The position numbers and the translations under genes were made by a program. A stretch of 64,000 bases of DNA from Tetrapyrgos nigripes (Eukaryota; Basidiomycota; Agaricomycetes; Agaricales; Campanellaceae). Positions 39,521 through 52,600 of the stretch are shown here, piece by piece. Within the stretch, counting starts at the first letter, position 1. Each line of letters begins with the position of its first letter. The stretch spans positions 124,001-188,000 of the forward strand of contig JAACJM010000065.1 in NCBI GenBank assembly GCA_013368315.1, in the 5' to 3' direction. A model generated the notes under the pieces. It was not told the origin of the DNA. It worked only from the letters and a program-made list of their open reading frames with translations, and did no database searches.

Positions 39521-39713
39521 GGTAGTAAAGTACTAGGAACAGTAACGACGTAATGACAAATTGGTTTAGATAAGATCTATTTCCCGGCCACTTTTCAAAC
39601 TCCGACCCGCAAACGCGTGAAGAGATCAGATTCTCAAATTTTCGCTTCCATCTTTCACCTCCTTAAGTTAGACCTCGCCCTCCTCACCACCTCCCTCACC
39701 CTTCTTCTCCAAA

Positions 39714-40534
39714 ATGTCTGACGATGAGCAACACAACCAGACCTTCGAGGCGGTATTTTCATCTCTTCACTATCGTCTTGTAGAATCGATTTTGATCGAT
39801 GTATATAGACCAGCGCTGGGGCCTCCTTGACCTTCCCCATGCAATGCTCTGCTCTCCGAAAAAACGGACACGTCGTCATCAAGAGTCAGTCGCGTTCTTT
39901 AGCCTGCTGAAAACGCCTTCTTGGCAGAGTCCTAATCCATTTTAATGTGTTACAGATCGTCCTTGCAAAATTGTTGAAATGTCCACCTCCAAGACCGGGA
40001 AGCACGGTCACGCCAAGGTCCATCTTGTTGCCATCGATGTGAGTAGAGCCTATCGTTTCTTATCCGACCGTGTCTGACAAGAAATTGCAGATCTTTACCG
40101 GCAAGAAATTGGCAAGTTTTTATTTTACGTCTCAGAGTATTCTGGAGCTTATAACTATATACAGGAAGATATCAGTCCTTCCACCCACAACATGGATGTT
40201 CCCAATGTCAATCGTACTGAATACCAGCTCGTACGCAGACATCTCATCTTTGCTGTCGCGCGATAAACTGATTGTAGTTTATATAGGTCAACATCGATGA
40301 CGGGTTTCTTAACCTTATGACCCAGGACGGTGTCCCCAAGGACGACGTCAAAGTGCCTGAAGGTGAAATTGGAACACAGATTGAGGCAGCTTTTAATGAA
40401 GGTGGAGATGTCTTGGTCACCATCGTCAGTGCCATGGGTGAGGAGCAGGTGAGATATTTCCACACTTGCGTGACAAGATTGGCTCAACAATCACGTAGGC
40501 CATCTCCTTCAAGACCACCAGCGGGAATGCATAG
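39714..40534 (+). CDS. HYP2: Translation factor eIF5A (160 aa)
   Basis: eIF5A helps ribosomes through polyproline stretches and in termination. The spliced protein reads [13 protein letters not shown], then [20 protein letters not shown]. The hypusine loop [15 protein letters not shown] follows (modified lysine is K54 here), then [15 protein letters not shown] and the C-terminal S1-like domain ending SFKTTSGNA. Stop is at 40532-40534. Length is normal. Six introns interrupt 821 bp. One of them (40112-40164) has a GC donor and AG acceptor, required to keep the conserved KKLEDISP order. Others use normal GT-AG sites. Deoxyhypusine synthase and hydroxylase would be needed elsewhere in the genome. 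Confidence 0.96.
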
Positions 40535-40969
40535 AGTGGAAGCGGGCTTCGTGAGTACATGTGATGACCGTCACATGTTCCGAGCTGACGCATTTTTTGT
40601 CGCTCAGATTCGTCCTGTTTTCTATTGCGTTCTCTTGCTTTGACATTTGATGATTTCCTTCTTCCATACTTTCTGTGCAATTATCCCACTGCCATACTGT
40701 CATTTTTTCATTTGTGTGTTTTGAACTAGTTGTATCCTTGACGAGCGAGAAGAGAAGGGAAAAGCATATATCTATCGCATCTTTTAAATGCTGTCTTCTT
40801 AGTAGGTAAATCCGTTGTATTGACATGATACATATACAAAGTAGTGGCGTTTGAAGTAAACTTGTTTTTGTTTGGAGAGCTTGGTCATCAGGAGCAAGAA
40901 CAGAAATACGAGCGGGTTTCAGACATCCTCTGCTGGGCAGCGAGGGCAACACTTTCTTTTTCTTCTCTT

Positions 40970-43900
40970 ATGGCCTTCTTCACAAGACCCAACTCGGCCT
41001 CAGCCGCTGTAAAGATTGTAGCTCCCACCGCCCAGGACGACCCTGGACAACAACCTCAGTCCCGGAAGGGTCAGTCCTCTTCTTTTCCGAGTCGTCGATT
41101 CGTCTGACCGTGCTCTCCAGATTCTGTTACGCGCCAATGTAGAAATATAATGATTTATGGGTAGGTTAAGCTTTGTTCAAGATCAGTCATGGCCGCCAAT
41201 CAGTCACCGTCACCAGTTTTTGTAAGTATGCAGATAAGGGTTGTATCTATTACCATCCACCGGTGCGTCCCTGGCTTCACTTTCTCTGCATCCACTCTAA
41301 TCATCATTACAGCCACCAGACTCCCAACCAATGTAGGTCAAGAACAGATTATTATGTCTCTCGTTAACACGGAACACGCATGTCTAGTCCTCGATCAGAG
41401 TCTCCGGTTGTTACTTCTTCAATCTCTGCCCATGCTGTCAATGCTCCAGTTTTCGTTCCCAAATCTTCCTCGTCATTGTTCAGTCCGACTTCTTCGTTTG
41501 GTTCCGGTCACCTCCGCCCTTGCCAAGGTCCCCTCAACTTGAGTCTTTGCGAGCTTCGTGAGCGCCCCTTGCGTTTGGACGTTATAACTCTTTCACTCAA
41601 CGGTATCACAGCATGTCTTCCCCTTCTCCCTCACCTCCGGACTATCAGTCTATTCAGGAACCTCAGGCAGCTTATAATCCATTCGGTTATTCAACAGAGT
41701 CGACTGATCAGGTGCCGCAGGTATTGATGCACCATTCCAGCCCTTCTACCATGCTGACTAGTGCCCTTTATAGATGAACACGTTCTACGACGACTCCCAA
41801 TCTCAGTACTCATCCTACGCTTCCGACTACGATCAAGGCGGGGTAGATATTCCATTTTATTCTACTCCAGCTCCCGTATATTTACGCGAACCAGTAAGCA
41901 TCGCATGTCATCCTCTTCTTTTTCTCCCGTCCTCATTTTCATTACTCCATCAGCTCAACTACCATCTCTACACACCTACTCTCCCGTCTGTATTCGTTAC
42001 ATCATCTACTGACAGTCATTTCGTACCACCATCTTCTGAACTTCGCCAAACACTGCAATCTCGCAGTGAGGTTATTCGTAGTGTTCCTCCAATGGGTAGC
42101 GTACTCTTTTCCTCTCTCTCCTGTTTTGAAAATTTTCGAGGACCTCTTTCTAATCGTCCGTTCTCTTACGCCAGGCCTCAATCTCCCCGAAGAACTCCAA
42201 GAATATCATACCCTAGCTCCTCTGGATACAGTCAATGCTTCAGAGAGAAGGAAATTTGGTAACTGGTACTCCGCGGTCTACATGGCTATCAAATCTACCG
42301 ACGGGCGTGCTTATGCTTTACGGAGGGTTGAAAGTATGTCGTACTCCCGTTCCTGCTTCCATTCCAAAACGTTTGAACCCCTTTTGACCTCAAACTCCTG
42401 TTGACTTGTTACTCCTGATCTGCAGATTTTCGTCTCATGCATCAAAGTGCATTCTCTGCCATCGAGGCTTGGGGACATATTCAACATCCCTCCATCGTTA
42501 GAGTCCATGAGGCGTTTACTACGAGGGCGTTTAATGATAGTTGTGGGTGGATTTTTCTTCTTTGTTTACCGATTCACATCGTTTGACTTTTCTTCCACTT
42601 TTTGCTCTCGAAACCAGCCCTCGTAGTCGTCTACGCCTACCATCCCGACGCGCAAACGCTATATGATGTCTACCTCAAGTCAACTTCGTCACTGCCATTC
42701 CAACCATCACGATCACAGTCGTTCCAGAGTCTGGACCAAGCTGTCGTAACAGCTCAACCCATACATCAACCTCAGTTTACTCCCATCCCAGAACGCACTA
42801 TATGGTCCTATATCGTCCAGATTGCTTCTGCTATCAAGAAAGTTCATGAGGCTAAATTGGCTGTGAGGATGATTGATACGACGAAGATTTTGGTTACAGG
42901 GAAGAACAGGTTAGTCTACTATATCCCTTAATGGTTCAGGGTGGTACTCAATGATCCCTTTTCCGTCCCTCCATATTCCGGTTTCCATTGCTCTCTTGCT
43001 TCTTTTTGATTCCGATCATAGAATTCGCATTGGCTCATGTGGTATCGTCGACGTCTTAATGCACGACAGTCATCAAGACATGCATCTTCTACAACTAGAA
43101 GATTTAACGATGTTTGGTCGTCTCATCTTCGCACTATGCTGTAACAACGCTTCTGCTACCACCAATGGTAATTTCCAAAAGAGTTTGGAGGTGATGAGTC
43201 GGTTGTATAGCCCAGAGATTAAGACTCTGGCGCTGTTCTTGATTAGCAAAAATCATCCCAATAAGGTGAGCGCACTTGATTTCTGTTTCGGTTCTTCTAG
43301 GGATTCAGGCTAACGCATTTGTTGACAGAACATCAATGCGGTCTACGAGATGATTGGGACGAAGATCTTCACCGAGCTTGACGATGCTCTGATGTGAGTA
43401 GCAGTGGATCTTACTTTTACACGGTGGTTTCTGACAAATGGATATTCAGCGCGACCGATAAACTGGAAAACGAGCTGCTCAGTGAGCTCGAAAATGCACG
43501 ACTTGTGCGCCTGTTGTGTAAATTTGGATTCATCAACGAGCGACCTGAGTGAGTGATGCTTTGCAACGAATCTCTCCGACTGCTGTGAACTGACTCTCGT
43601 ACGCTGCATATAGGTTCGCCCGTGACCCTCGTTGGTCTGAGACTGGTGATAGGTATATCATCAAGTTATTCAGGGATTATGTCTTCCATCAGAGCGACGA
43701 GCATGGCAATCCAGTCACTAATTTATCTCATGTCCTTTCCTGTCTCAGTAAAGTATGTCCCTTCTCGTCGTTTGGCTCAGATAGCAGGTTTCTGCAATTG
43801 GCTGATCACCAACTTAGCTCGATGCCGGTACTGACGAGAAAGTAATGTTGGTCGCCCGTGACGAACAGAGTTGTCTCGTCGTCAGTTACAAGGAAATTAA

Positions 43901-44012
43901 GGCGTGTATTGATGCTGCTTTCAGGTACGTCTTTTATCCTTTGTTTTATACCTTTGTGAGTATTCCTGACTTGATCTTGTTTTGCAGTGATCTATCGCGC
44001 GCGGGAAGATAG
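40970..44012 (+). CDS. PAN3: PAN3, regulatory subunit of the PAN2-PAN3 deadenylase
   Basis: PAN3 recruits the PAN2 nuclease to poly(A) tails through poly(A)-binding protein. After [10 protein letters not shown], splicing yields a CCCH zinc finger, [20 protein letters not shown] then H. A long disordered region follows with SxSF-type sequence. The pseudokinase domain starts near [20 protein letters not shown] and continues with [43 protein letters not shown] and [20 protein letters not shown]. The C-terminal knob carries [20 protein letters not shown], then [12 protein letters not shown] and [20 protein letters not shown]. The protein ends SDLSRAGR, with stop at 44010-44012. About ten introns are present. 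The standard HRD/DFG catalytic motifs are absent, as known for PAN3. Confidence 0.93.
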
Positions 44013-44549
44013 CACTTGCTTTTATTTGACAGTTGTCAAATACTGTGGAGTGTGGACAGACAAGAAAAGACATCCGTTTCCTATGAACTACGGTCTGTGG
44101 TCTATGCTTTATGCTTCATGGTCAACGAACTACGAAATAGCTATAACTCAATCTCGGATTACCGATTACTGGATAAAAAGGCAGAATTAGAAAAAGACTA
44201 GGATAAAGGAGAAAAAACAGCTTTGATCATCTGTGTTTGTTACATTTAAGTAGTCTTCAGTTCTGTCTGGACCAAAGGGTTGGCTAACTTAGAGCTCCAG
44301 TGAGCACTCTCAGTAGGCCTAGGTTTTGGCCTATCATTATCAGGGATTATGGGTAACCTCATCCTCACCATTACCCATCCACTTTCATCCATCTTGTTTG
44401 AAATATCACCACGGAAATATCTCAGTATCAAAATTTCTGCGATGTAACTGTGTAACAGATACAGCTTTAAGGAATCTATCTACATACTTTGCAACTCTGC
44501 TATGTCTGTCTTGAAGTTGCAGCTGGCAGTGGTTATTTTGTGGTCTGAT
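44013..44549. other. Gene-poor flank of PAN3
   Basis: PAN3 3' UTR and spacer. No coding signal was recognised. Confidence 0.4.
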
Positions 44550-45330
44550 ATTCACCAGTTTCTCCAAAACTGATTTTCCCTAAACAAATGCATCACCAGC
44601 ATCCTTCTCTACTTCTCATAAGCACGCGCATATCGATATTTTTCATTTCATTGACAATGGAATTTCTGTTTCGTTAGTCTGTTGTTTTTTATCTACTACT
44701 CTCTACCTCCCTGTACTTGATTTTGGCTGCCACAATACTTGATATCCCTTCGAGTCATTTCAGTCATGAATCTTAAGCTTTTCAAAGAAGTGTCTGCTAT
44801 AGAGCCAATGCAGTTGAACCAAAGTCGAACTTGGTTTAGCTCGGAGTTTGAAATCCGACTTTTGGACATGCATTGAGCATCAAAGGGAGTCTATTAAGAA
44901 CATAAGGATCCAGTACTCAGTAGTGAGCTATGTGTAATAGAATGAAGTCCGTTTGGACTGATTGTGGCGAGCAAAATTGAAATGAATCCCGATGACGCCT
45001 TTTGGGTCCTTTCAACCTCAACCAACAAGAACAATTACAGTTGCAACTCGTTGTCAACAAGCGTGGCTGAATCCAGACAAGGCGGTCATTGCTAGGATAC
45101 GTCTACCCAGGATCCAGTATTCGAGATCTTTGGCCCGTATTGTGGAGGAAGGACGATGGATGAAGGACCAGGCAGCTCAGTCAACTCGGGTGATGCTGTG
45201 GAGAGCACTTTGGTACATGTCGGGCGGGACTGGTGCGGGTGATGATATTGCTGCGAGGGTGTGGTTCCAAAGGAAAGATGAACGAACTCGTCATTGCAGT
45301 GTCAAGGTTGAGACTCCAAGTTTGAAGGAA
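44550..45330 (-). repeat. Dispersed noncoding repeat, copy 2 (inverted)
   Basis: The reverse complement is collinear with 340-1115. Matches include the segment giving LNLDTAMxSSFIFPLEP in one frame of each copy, the 'gaacaattac' region, the 'gagctatgtgtaatag' region and the tail near 44560-44770. It carries one copy of the tandem unit seen twice at 787-1500. There is no coding capacity or defined ends. Confidence 0.6.
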
Positions 45331-47051
45331 AGATGAGACGGATAGTGCGAACCAAGAGAACAAGGCAAGGCAGGTCAGCCCGAATCCAAATCAGAATCTG
45401 TTTGTCACAATCTGTACTCAATGTGACTCCAGCTTCAAGCTGTAGAGTCAAAACAGGGAATAAATTCCCCTGTCTGCTTTGCATACGTCCATCTTCGCCC
45501 CCGTCCTCGCCTCCATCGACTTCCCAGCATAGTCGAGAATGAGAAACGAAAGAGATTCCGACCCTTGCGATATGAGAGCAGAACTGCTGGAACATGGAGC
45601 TTATTCAGGCTACAGAATGGCAAGCATGACACAACTGGCCTACCTGGAGAATGTACGGTGTGTCCGATATATAGGCGTCATCGTTGTTTACCCTACTTGA
45701 CAAAGCCTTTCTTTCAGAAATACTTTGCAATTCCCTTTCGGGTTCAAGCAGGCATTCGAGCAATGCTGAGGCACATAGATTGAAATTGAAGGATATTCTA
45801 ACGGACACAGGAACCCTTTTCGCACTCTGCTGTTTCCCTGCCCCGAAGCTAATGACTCCACCGCTCAGATTCTGATATGTACGCCGGCTAGTAAAAGGCC
45901 TCATGATCAGTCTTTTTACCTTTCTGTCCCGCCACCCTGTTCCAAGCTTCAAGCAGTTTGGTTACTAGCCCCAATCCTTGTAATTAACGATTATGTTCTT
46001 GTATTAGAATGGCGTCCAGGATATGCAGCTGCAGCATTCTCCGCCGTCTACCCTTGTCGACCATGTAATTGTTGGAAAGACTGTGTCGTGAACATCTTTT
46101 TCCGGGCAACATTTGATGTTCCCGCCATTTCTAGCACATCTTGGGAGTTATATCGACGAGAGGGGGGCAGGGAAGACAAACACGTTAATGTTACTCGATT
46201 CAATGGACCTAACTGGGAGCAAGTAAGCGTAATTGCAGCAGTTTCAGGTCGTAAACTCACCTCAACCCACAGTAAACCTATACCCTGCAAATCCTCACAA
46301 TGAGACATCCCGGAAGAATATCCTAGTTGACATTGGCAAGTCGACAGTGCCGGCGCACATTGAATGACATCCTATACCATCCTGTCCAGTGAAAGTAAAC
46401 TCTTCCCTGCTTGTAGCGAGGGATATTTGATGTCCCGTTTGGGCGATTCGTCGGACAGGAGAGCTGTATGTTGTCCCCTCCTGTTGTATGCAATCCCGGC
46501 GGCTTCGCTCCGCTATCGTCATGCCATTTTCATCTGTTGCCCTTTGGGTAGTGGAACCTGAGCCTTATTCTCCCGAGAACGTCTGCCTGCCGGAACTGGA
46601 ACCCAAGGCGATCTGCCATTGCTCGTCGATACGTAGACTCGAACAAAGGATAAATGGAAAGGAGAGTAATCCATGCAGTTGGCTGAAGCTGTCAAGAGCG
46701 AATGAGAGGGATGAAAGCAGGGAGAGGTGGGGAGAATCGTAGAAAACTTCCGAGCTTCACGCCGAAGCCGAGCCGTTTGTTGACTTGCTCAGTTTCGTCT
46801 GTATTTCACCTGACTTTCGTTTGCTGACGTCTTTCCTACTCAATTCCAGAATTCTGCCAAAAATTATTCATCCCAGTAATAATGACGCACAACCTCCGAT
46901 GGTTTTTTTGGAGTCATGCGTTCACATCAGTTTACCCTGTATGGCTGGCTGCAGGATGGACCTAGCTGATAGCTGATTCGACATCTCATTGTAAGCATCT
47001 ACCGTTTGTCTGTGCAGCACTGTTCTCGAGATCCATTTTGCACATCCCTCC
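45331..47051. other. Decayed region with one exon-like remnant
   Basis: No complete gene. At 46015-46060 an acceptor-like CCAG is followed by GGATATGCAGCTGC (reading GYAAAAF). Further on at about 46185-46215, HVNVTRFNGPNWEQ is readable. This resembles the last exon of the secreted gene at 25.2 kb (GYAAACGLF ... VNRTKLAIAPNWDG). The similarity is short and may be chance or a degraded paralogue. Confidence 0.25.
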
Positions 47052-47372
47052 ATGGCCAGCCTTGCTGCTCGTCTGCTAGAGTTCGCTCCCGTGAACCACC
47101 GTGCCTGCACTTTGGAAACGCAACACGCTCTAGCCAATTCTTGGAGAGTAGCCGCCCTTTACCTCGCTTGGCAAGCTACTACTGGCGAGTAACCTCTCAG
47201 GATGGATAGCTCATGTCTTTATTTACATACTTCACATCCAGATACATCTCCCGACTCCGTCAGAAGGGTATTGATGACCTTTACTCAACACATCTCGTGC
47301 GAAGAGTGTATCGCTAGTAGGAACCGTAGTATCGATCAAGTCGTTGAGCGGTGGCCTGAACTGCTTTCCCCT
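47052..47372 (+). pseudogene. Damaged paralogue of the 14-kb orphan gene
   Basis: In one frame this segment reads LAARLLEFAPVNHRACTLET, then SWRVAALYLAWQATTGE, then a TAA stop at 47190-47192. The same frame continues as DTSPDSVRRVLMTFTQHISC, then EECIASRNRSIDQVVERWPE, then LLSP before a donor at 47373. The intact copy has LPRLLEGPV, AWTVAAIYLADNATFG, AFTRHITCELCLKNRDKRID and AELQESP in the same order with the same final donor. Motifs on both sides of the stop match the intact copy in one frame, so the stop is a nonsense change and not a gene end. No intron of normal size can remove it. Function is unknown. Confidence 0.6.
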
Positions 47373-48111
47373 GTGAGTACTCGATGTCCTTCCTCCCCTC
47401 AGCTGTCAGTTAATCTTTCCGCAAGCCAATCAATAGGCACTAGTCATTGTTTTTCCTCGCCACGATGCTGGAAGATGTCTTGTTCTGCAGTTTTGTTCAA
47501 CTTCGAAGACCTGTCCACTGTACCTCGCGACTGCGGCCCGGGTTAGCTATTCACGAGGCTCGCTAGTAGTGCGGCGGTACTCTCGTCGCTCCAAGCAAGC
47601 TAGGTGCACTCCACTTAGTCTCACCGCTACACCACCGACCGAGTGTGAGATTGTACCGAGGCTGAGTGTAAGTATCCCTGCAAATGGGATTTAGGAATGT
47701 GCTTTTGAGGTCGCTGAGATGACTGTAGAAGCTCGAGACGTGAAAAGCAGTGTCACGAGATTTGTAAGACAGTCTCGCTGCTGCCAAATGGTGGAGGCCG
47801 GCAATGCCTGCAAGGTTCTGGGAGCTTACCAAGCACACAGCCACAAAGTCCTCTGCCAAAGTCGGATTGAAAATGTCCGCCCCGGCTTTTTTTCTGTCTT
47901 TGCGTACTACTCTTACTTCGAGTTGACAAGTCGTAATAGATTATTGAAAAGCAGGGCGTGGTCGAGGGAAATCAAGAAATTTAATGTTTGGAAGGAATTA
48001 GATTTTCTATCTAACACATTTTTTATGATACGGGCAATTCGTTCTGGCACGCCCTCGAAAATGAAAAACTTAGTAGAATGGTTGCTTTATATGGGTCAAA
48101 AAGGTCACTTA
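47373..48111. other. Gene-poor stretch left of the mariner-type MITE
   Basis: No gene is recognised. The open frame at 47719-48117 (+) has no motif and runs into the MITE. A tRNA-like patch near 47590-47640 was considered and rejected. Confidence 0.4.
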
Positions 48112-48210
48112 CAGTGACCGACAAAACTGATGTCACCCCCGTGACCAGATTCAATTCAAAAACTCAATTAGATCTGGTCACGGGGGTGACATCAGTTTTG
48201 TCGGTCACTG
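48112..48210. mobile_element. Foldback MITE, Tc1/mariner-type, 99 bp
   Basis: Two perfect 39-bp inverted arms (48112-48150 and 48172-48210) start CAGTGACCGACAAAACTGAT and surround a 21-nt loop. A TA dinucleotide flanks each side (48110-48111 and 48211-48212). TA duplication plus CAGT termini are typical of Tc1/mariner-derived MITEs. Perfect arms imply recent origin or sequence homogenisation. Confidence 0.9.
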
Positions 48211-48212
48211 TA

Positions 48213-49608
48213 TGACACGTAGTTTCTACGAAATACATTTCGGCGCGACATTTTGCTAATTAGTTGTGACAGCCGCGTTATGTCACGCGTATCGGTCTCA
48301 CTTCGTCCTCACAGAAATAGTCGACTACGGCGAAAACACGACAACACGAAGATTCGAGGGGTCCTACAAGTATGTACAAAGGTTGAAAATATAGTATATA
48401 TCATAAATTAACCACCTTCCACTCAAACTGACCGTCCTCATACACCAAGGTCACTTACTTCTCCCAAATTCCAATCCTTGTCGCATACACGCGTATTAAC
48501 TATCCCATGGGCAACTCGAAGAAGACCAAACATCAGGTATAGTACATATAGCATCCTAGGAGTACAAAATATGCATATTTGAGTACACACGACAGCGTAC
48601 AATGTCAGGGAAAGCCAGATGACGGGGCGGACAGTCTTTACGATGGCTGTGCACTTATGTAAGTGGCCATCAAGCCTACCGTGAATGCCGGCCTCCACAA
48701 ATGAAACAGCTGTTCGACCTCTTGCCCATGTCCGCCTGATGCCCCATACCTCTCGTTGCGTGCTTTCCTCTCCCAATCCTCTGCGCGCATTTCTGCTGCC
48801 CTCCGTTCTTCACTCCTCTAAAGTCCAACTGTCCTGCCCTCAAGCACTGCCATTTGGGTCGCACAGCGGCAAAAAAAAATTCAAATTTTCATTTAATTTC
48901 AGAACTTTGAGTGATCATTCGTAGTGAGTTCCTTGTTGGGACGAAATTTCTGGGTTCTGTAGGCGTACATCGTAAAATACACGATTTACTACCTCCACAC
49001 TACACATGCCCACAAAATGAGAGGTACAGCTCAAAGAACAAGCAGCACGGGCCCGAGCAGCCAGAGTCCGAAAACAAGAAGCTGGATCTCTGCATATGGG
49101 ATAGACTTGGAGCAAAAGATGCTCAATTACGAGTGCAGCAGTTCAGTTCTAGGAAGTATAAATCTCATCGCCGTGTCCCTGAGACTCTAGCGAGGCAATT
49201 TGACTCGTAGAACCAACGTAGAACTGGAGCTGCCATTTGGAAAGTTGAACTTCGTCAATACTAAGCCTATGAAAAATCTGTCTTGTAGTTTTGTTCCTCT
49301 CCTCAAAAGAATGCGTTCTACAAGAGGGATAAGAAAAATCCCGAAAATTGAGTGGCCAGACGCCTTATACTACAAAAGTAGCGGTGACTACACAGCTGGC
49401 CAAATTTAGAGACTTGGTTGAATGTGAGAGCCTTGATACGTGCCTTGAGGCCTGGGCCAGACCTCGTTTGGGTCGAACAGGACATTTTGAGGCTCGAGGA
49501 ACAGCAGCGCTGGAATAACTGATGAGTCCCTTTCTATTTATCCCTGATTTTTCACAAAAAAAGACACTTCTACATTACATAGTTCTCAGATAGTTCTACG
49601 TTCTACAG
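48213..49608. other. Gene-poor stretch between the MITE and LeuRS
   Basis: About 1.4 kb with only short, motif-free open frames. The one at 48438-48776 (minus) has a hydrophobic core but no start or splice context that I trust. The right end probably includes the LeuRS 3' UTR. Confidence 0.4.
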
Positions 49609-52600
49609 CTAGACATTACGATACTCAAACGCAGGGTTAGCAGGCTCAGAGGTGTCAATGATACTCTTAGTGTATCCAGCCTCGCCTGCGCCTGATTTGC
49701 CATGGGCTTCCTCAACCGACACAATCTCCGCATCCACGAGGTTGAGTGTACGCTTCAGGTAAGGTAAAATCTCCAACAGGACTGCACTCTCAGAGAAAGG
49801 CAACGTTCTACGGAAGGCAGTTTGTGCGCCGAATTGGGCCATTCGTTTCTGTCAAATGACGGATGTCAGTCTCAGTCTCATCAACCACGGCACAAGAAGC
49901 AACGCGGAAATTGGAAGAAAGGGGGAAAAGAGGGTTACTAACCTTAAAGGCCTGAATGAACGGCATCGCATGTTTATCCTTAATCAACCCCTTCTCCGTC
50001 AACAACGTCCTCACTTTCACATCATCCACCTTATCCGTTTTTTCGTCATACGACTCCTTCACAATCTGCACGCACGTATCTTGCCACTCGGGGAAACTCG
50101 TGGCAACGTAGATCCTTACGCTCTTTGGTTTCTTCGGGTCGAAAGCCGGTGCTGCACCAGTCTTGCCCTTTCCCTTGGCCTTCCCCAACATCTTCAACAA
50201 CGCCGTTTCTGCGTCCCTAATCATCTTGATCGTCCCACGCATGTATTGTCCTGCTTCAATCACCGCCCTATCCACGGGTTTGGAGAGTTCGGGCCAGAGA
50301 GCCAGTTGGATAGATGATGGATTTTGGAGTATATCAGTCCAGATATGTTCAGCAAAATGAGGAGCAACGGGTGCGGCGAGAAGAGCAGCGTTTTTGATCC
50401 AATAGCGTACGAGGTCGGCGTGCATACCGATGGAAGGATCTGCTGTGACTTCACGGTACCAGTCCCGAGCGGTTTGGAGTTCATAGAAACCGTATTTAAG
50501 GGCGTCTTTGAATTCCAGGCTGTCATAACAAGGTTAAAACCAAGAAGGAACCAAAAATGGAGGAACTTACGCATCGTAGTGTTTCTTTGTAATCGTTATC
50601 AACTCGTTGATTTCATGCTCAAAGACTTGGTCATGATAGTTGTATTGCCCACGACGCAGGTTTGCTTCGCCCTTCATCACTTCCTGCAAGGGCAGACAAA
50701 AAAGTGTCAACATCAAGAATACTAGGACGGGAAAGGTAAGAAAAAAAGCCCACCTCACACCAGCCCAACAATGTATGTAGCCGCAAAATATTCGCATTCG
50801 CATTCATCTCATCAAAATTAGCATCCTCTACACCATCTCCCGCATCACCCAATGTCAATCTCGTAGCATCCGCACCAAACTTCTTCACCGCATCACTCAA
50901 TGTCAGAAAGTTACCCGTACTCTTACTCATCTTTGCATTGTTGAGCACCAAATGTCCATTTGTCCTTATACTCAGAGGCCATTTGTCTTCTGAGAAGATG
51001 GCAACGTGGTTGTAGAGAGCAAAGGTAAGGTGATTGTTGATGAGGTCACGACCAGAGGAACGGATGTCGAAGGGGTAGAAGTAGTCGAATTCGTGTTTGA
51101 GGGCGTCGGCGGAGGATTTGGGGAGAGGTTCGGGGGAAGGCCATGGGCCGTTGCAGAAGATGTATTCCCAGACTTCGTCTGTCATTTGGTCGGGTGTTAT
51201 GCCGAGGGGACCTGGTTTGGTTCCGTCGATGCTGTTTTCTACAAGAAAGAGCGTTAGAAAACAGTTGAAGAGAAAGGAATGGCACAAGCTCACCATGCAA
51301 CAACTGAGCAACAGTATAATACGACATGTAAATCGTCGAATCACTCAGAGACTCTACCAAGAAATGAGGGTCCCAAGGCAGATCAGAACCCAAACCATAA
51401 GTCCTGGCACAAGCCCACTGGTTCAACCAAGCCAGGGTCTTCTCAAACGCGTTTCTCGTTTCTGTGCAGTACAGGTTCATCCTCGCCAACAACCTAGACG
51501 ATCACCGGAAGTCAGAAGTCTGTCAAGGTAAATCTGGCTTCACTTACTTCTCAACCTGCGCCCTCCAACTCGGCTCTCCATAATCCAAATACCACTGATC
51601 CATCAACGCAACCACACACTCATCTGCACTCCTACTAATCACCAATCCTTCCGGCTCCGCATACGCAAAAGCCAAACCCTGTTTGATCATGCTCTCTCTA
51701 ACCTTCGGCTTCGCGTCTTGTACACTCTCGCCCTTGAACTCTCCCACCAACATCGTACCATTGTAAAAGCCCTCTTTATATGCTACATCCTTCGCCTCAG
51801 TCAACTGCTTCGTGTCTTTTTGAGACTGAATTTTCATTTGTTTACAGAGGGTGGGAGCGATGAGGTCGCCATATGTAGGGGTAGAGATGAGAGGGACGGG
51901 GTCGAGAGACGCCCAAGAGGGGTCGATTTTGTAGTATTCGGCTTTTTTGCGGAGGTCCATCAGGGTTTGGTAGTCGTCGGGAGAGTCGGAGGGGACAGAG
52001 GTAACGACGCCGGTTCCCTGTATGGTTTCCTTAGCATATTATACTATGGAGTGATAAGCAGAAAAACTACCCACCTTGGTAGGCAAGACATTGTCCATAG
52101 GCAAAACATACACCTCTGGGTTGATAGAGAAGGGTGCTTTGATCTTCGTGCCAATAATCTTCGAACCCTCAATCTCAGCCAATTGGTTGATAGTGCCCCG
52201 TGGGTTGGTCACACCCTGGAAAGCCATGTTTCGTGCTGCTCGGTGCGTGCAGAGGTAGGCTTCTTCGTCGTTGATGGCAAAGATACCATACTTGATGGAT
52301 GGGCCGACGAAACAGTTGGTTTGGCCGTACCTGCATCAACGGTCAGTGGGGTGTCATAAAAAGAACGAAGTCAAAAGTTTCCCTCACATCGTCTCGGGCC
52401 TCAATGTAGCAGCTACCAAGAACACTTTTCTTCCTCCAATCTTACTCTCTACCGCTTCCTTCGCTGCAGGACTCCATTCCACAACTTGGGCCTTGATAGC
52501 AGTATACTCTTGCGGTCCAACACCTTCCCCATCTTGACGGTCATGATCCATACAGGGTTGGCCGTCTTTGGGACTATATATCGTGTAACGCTCGCCGAAT

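Noticed and set aside
47590..47660. tRNA-like patch on the minus strand (GGTGTAGCGGTGAGAC)
   Set aside because: It has an A-box-like stretch, but no GGTTCRANNC B box and no convincing acceptor stem.
48438..48776. 112-codon minus-strand frame with a hydrophobic core
   Set aside because: No homologue, signal or splice support; it lies in a decayed region.
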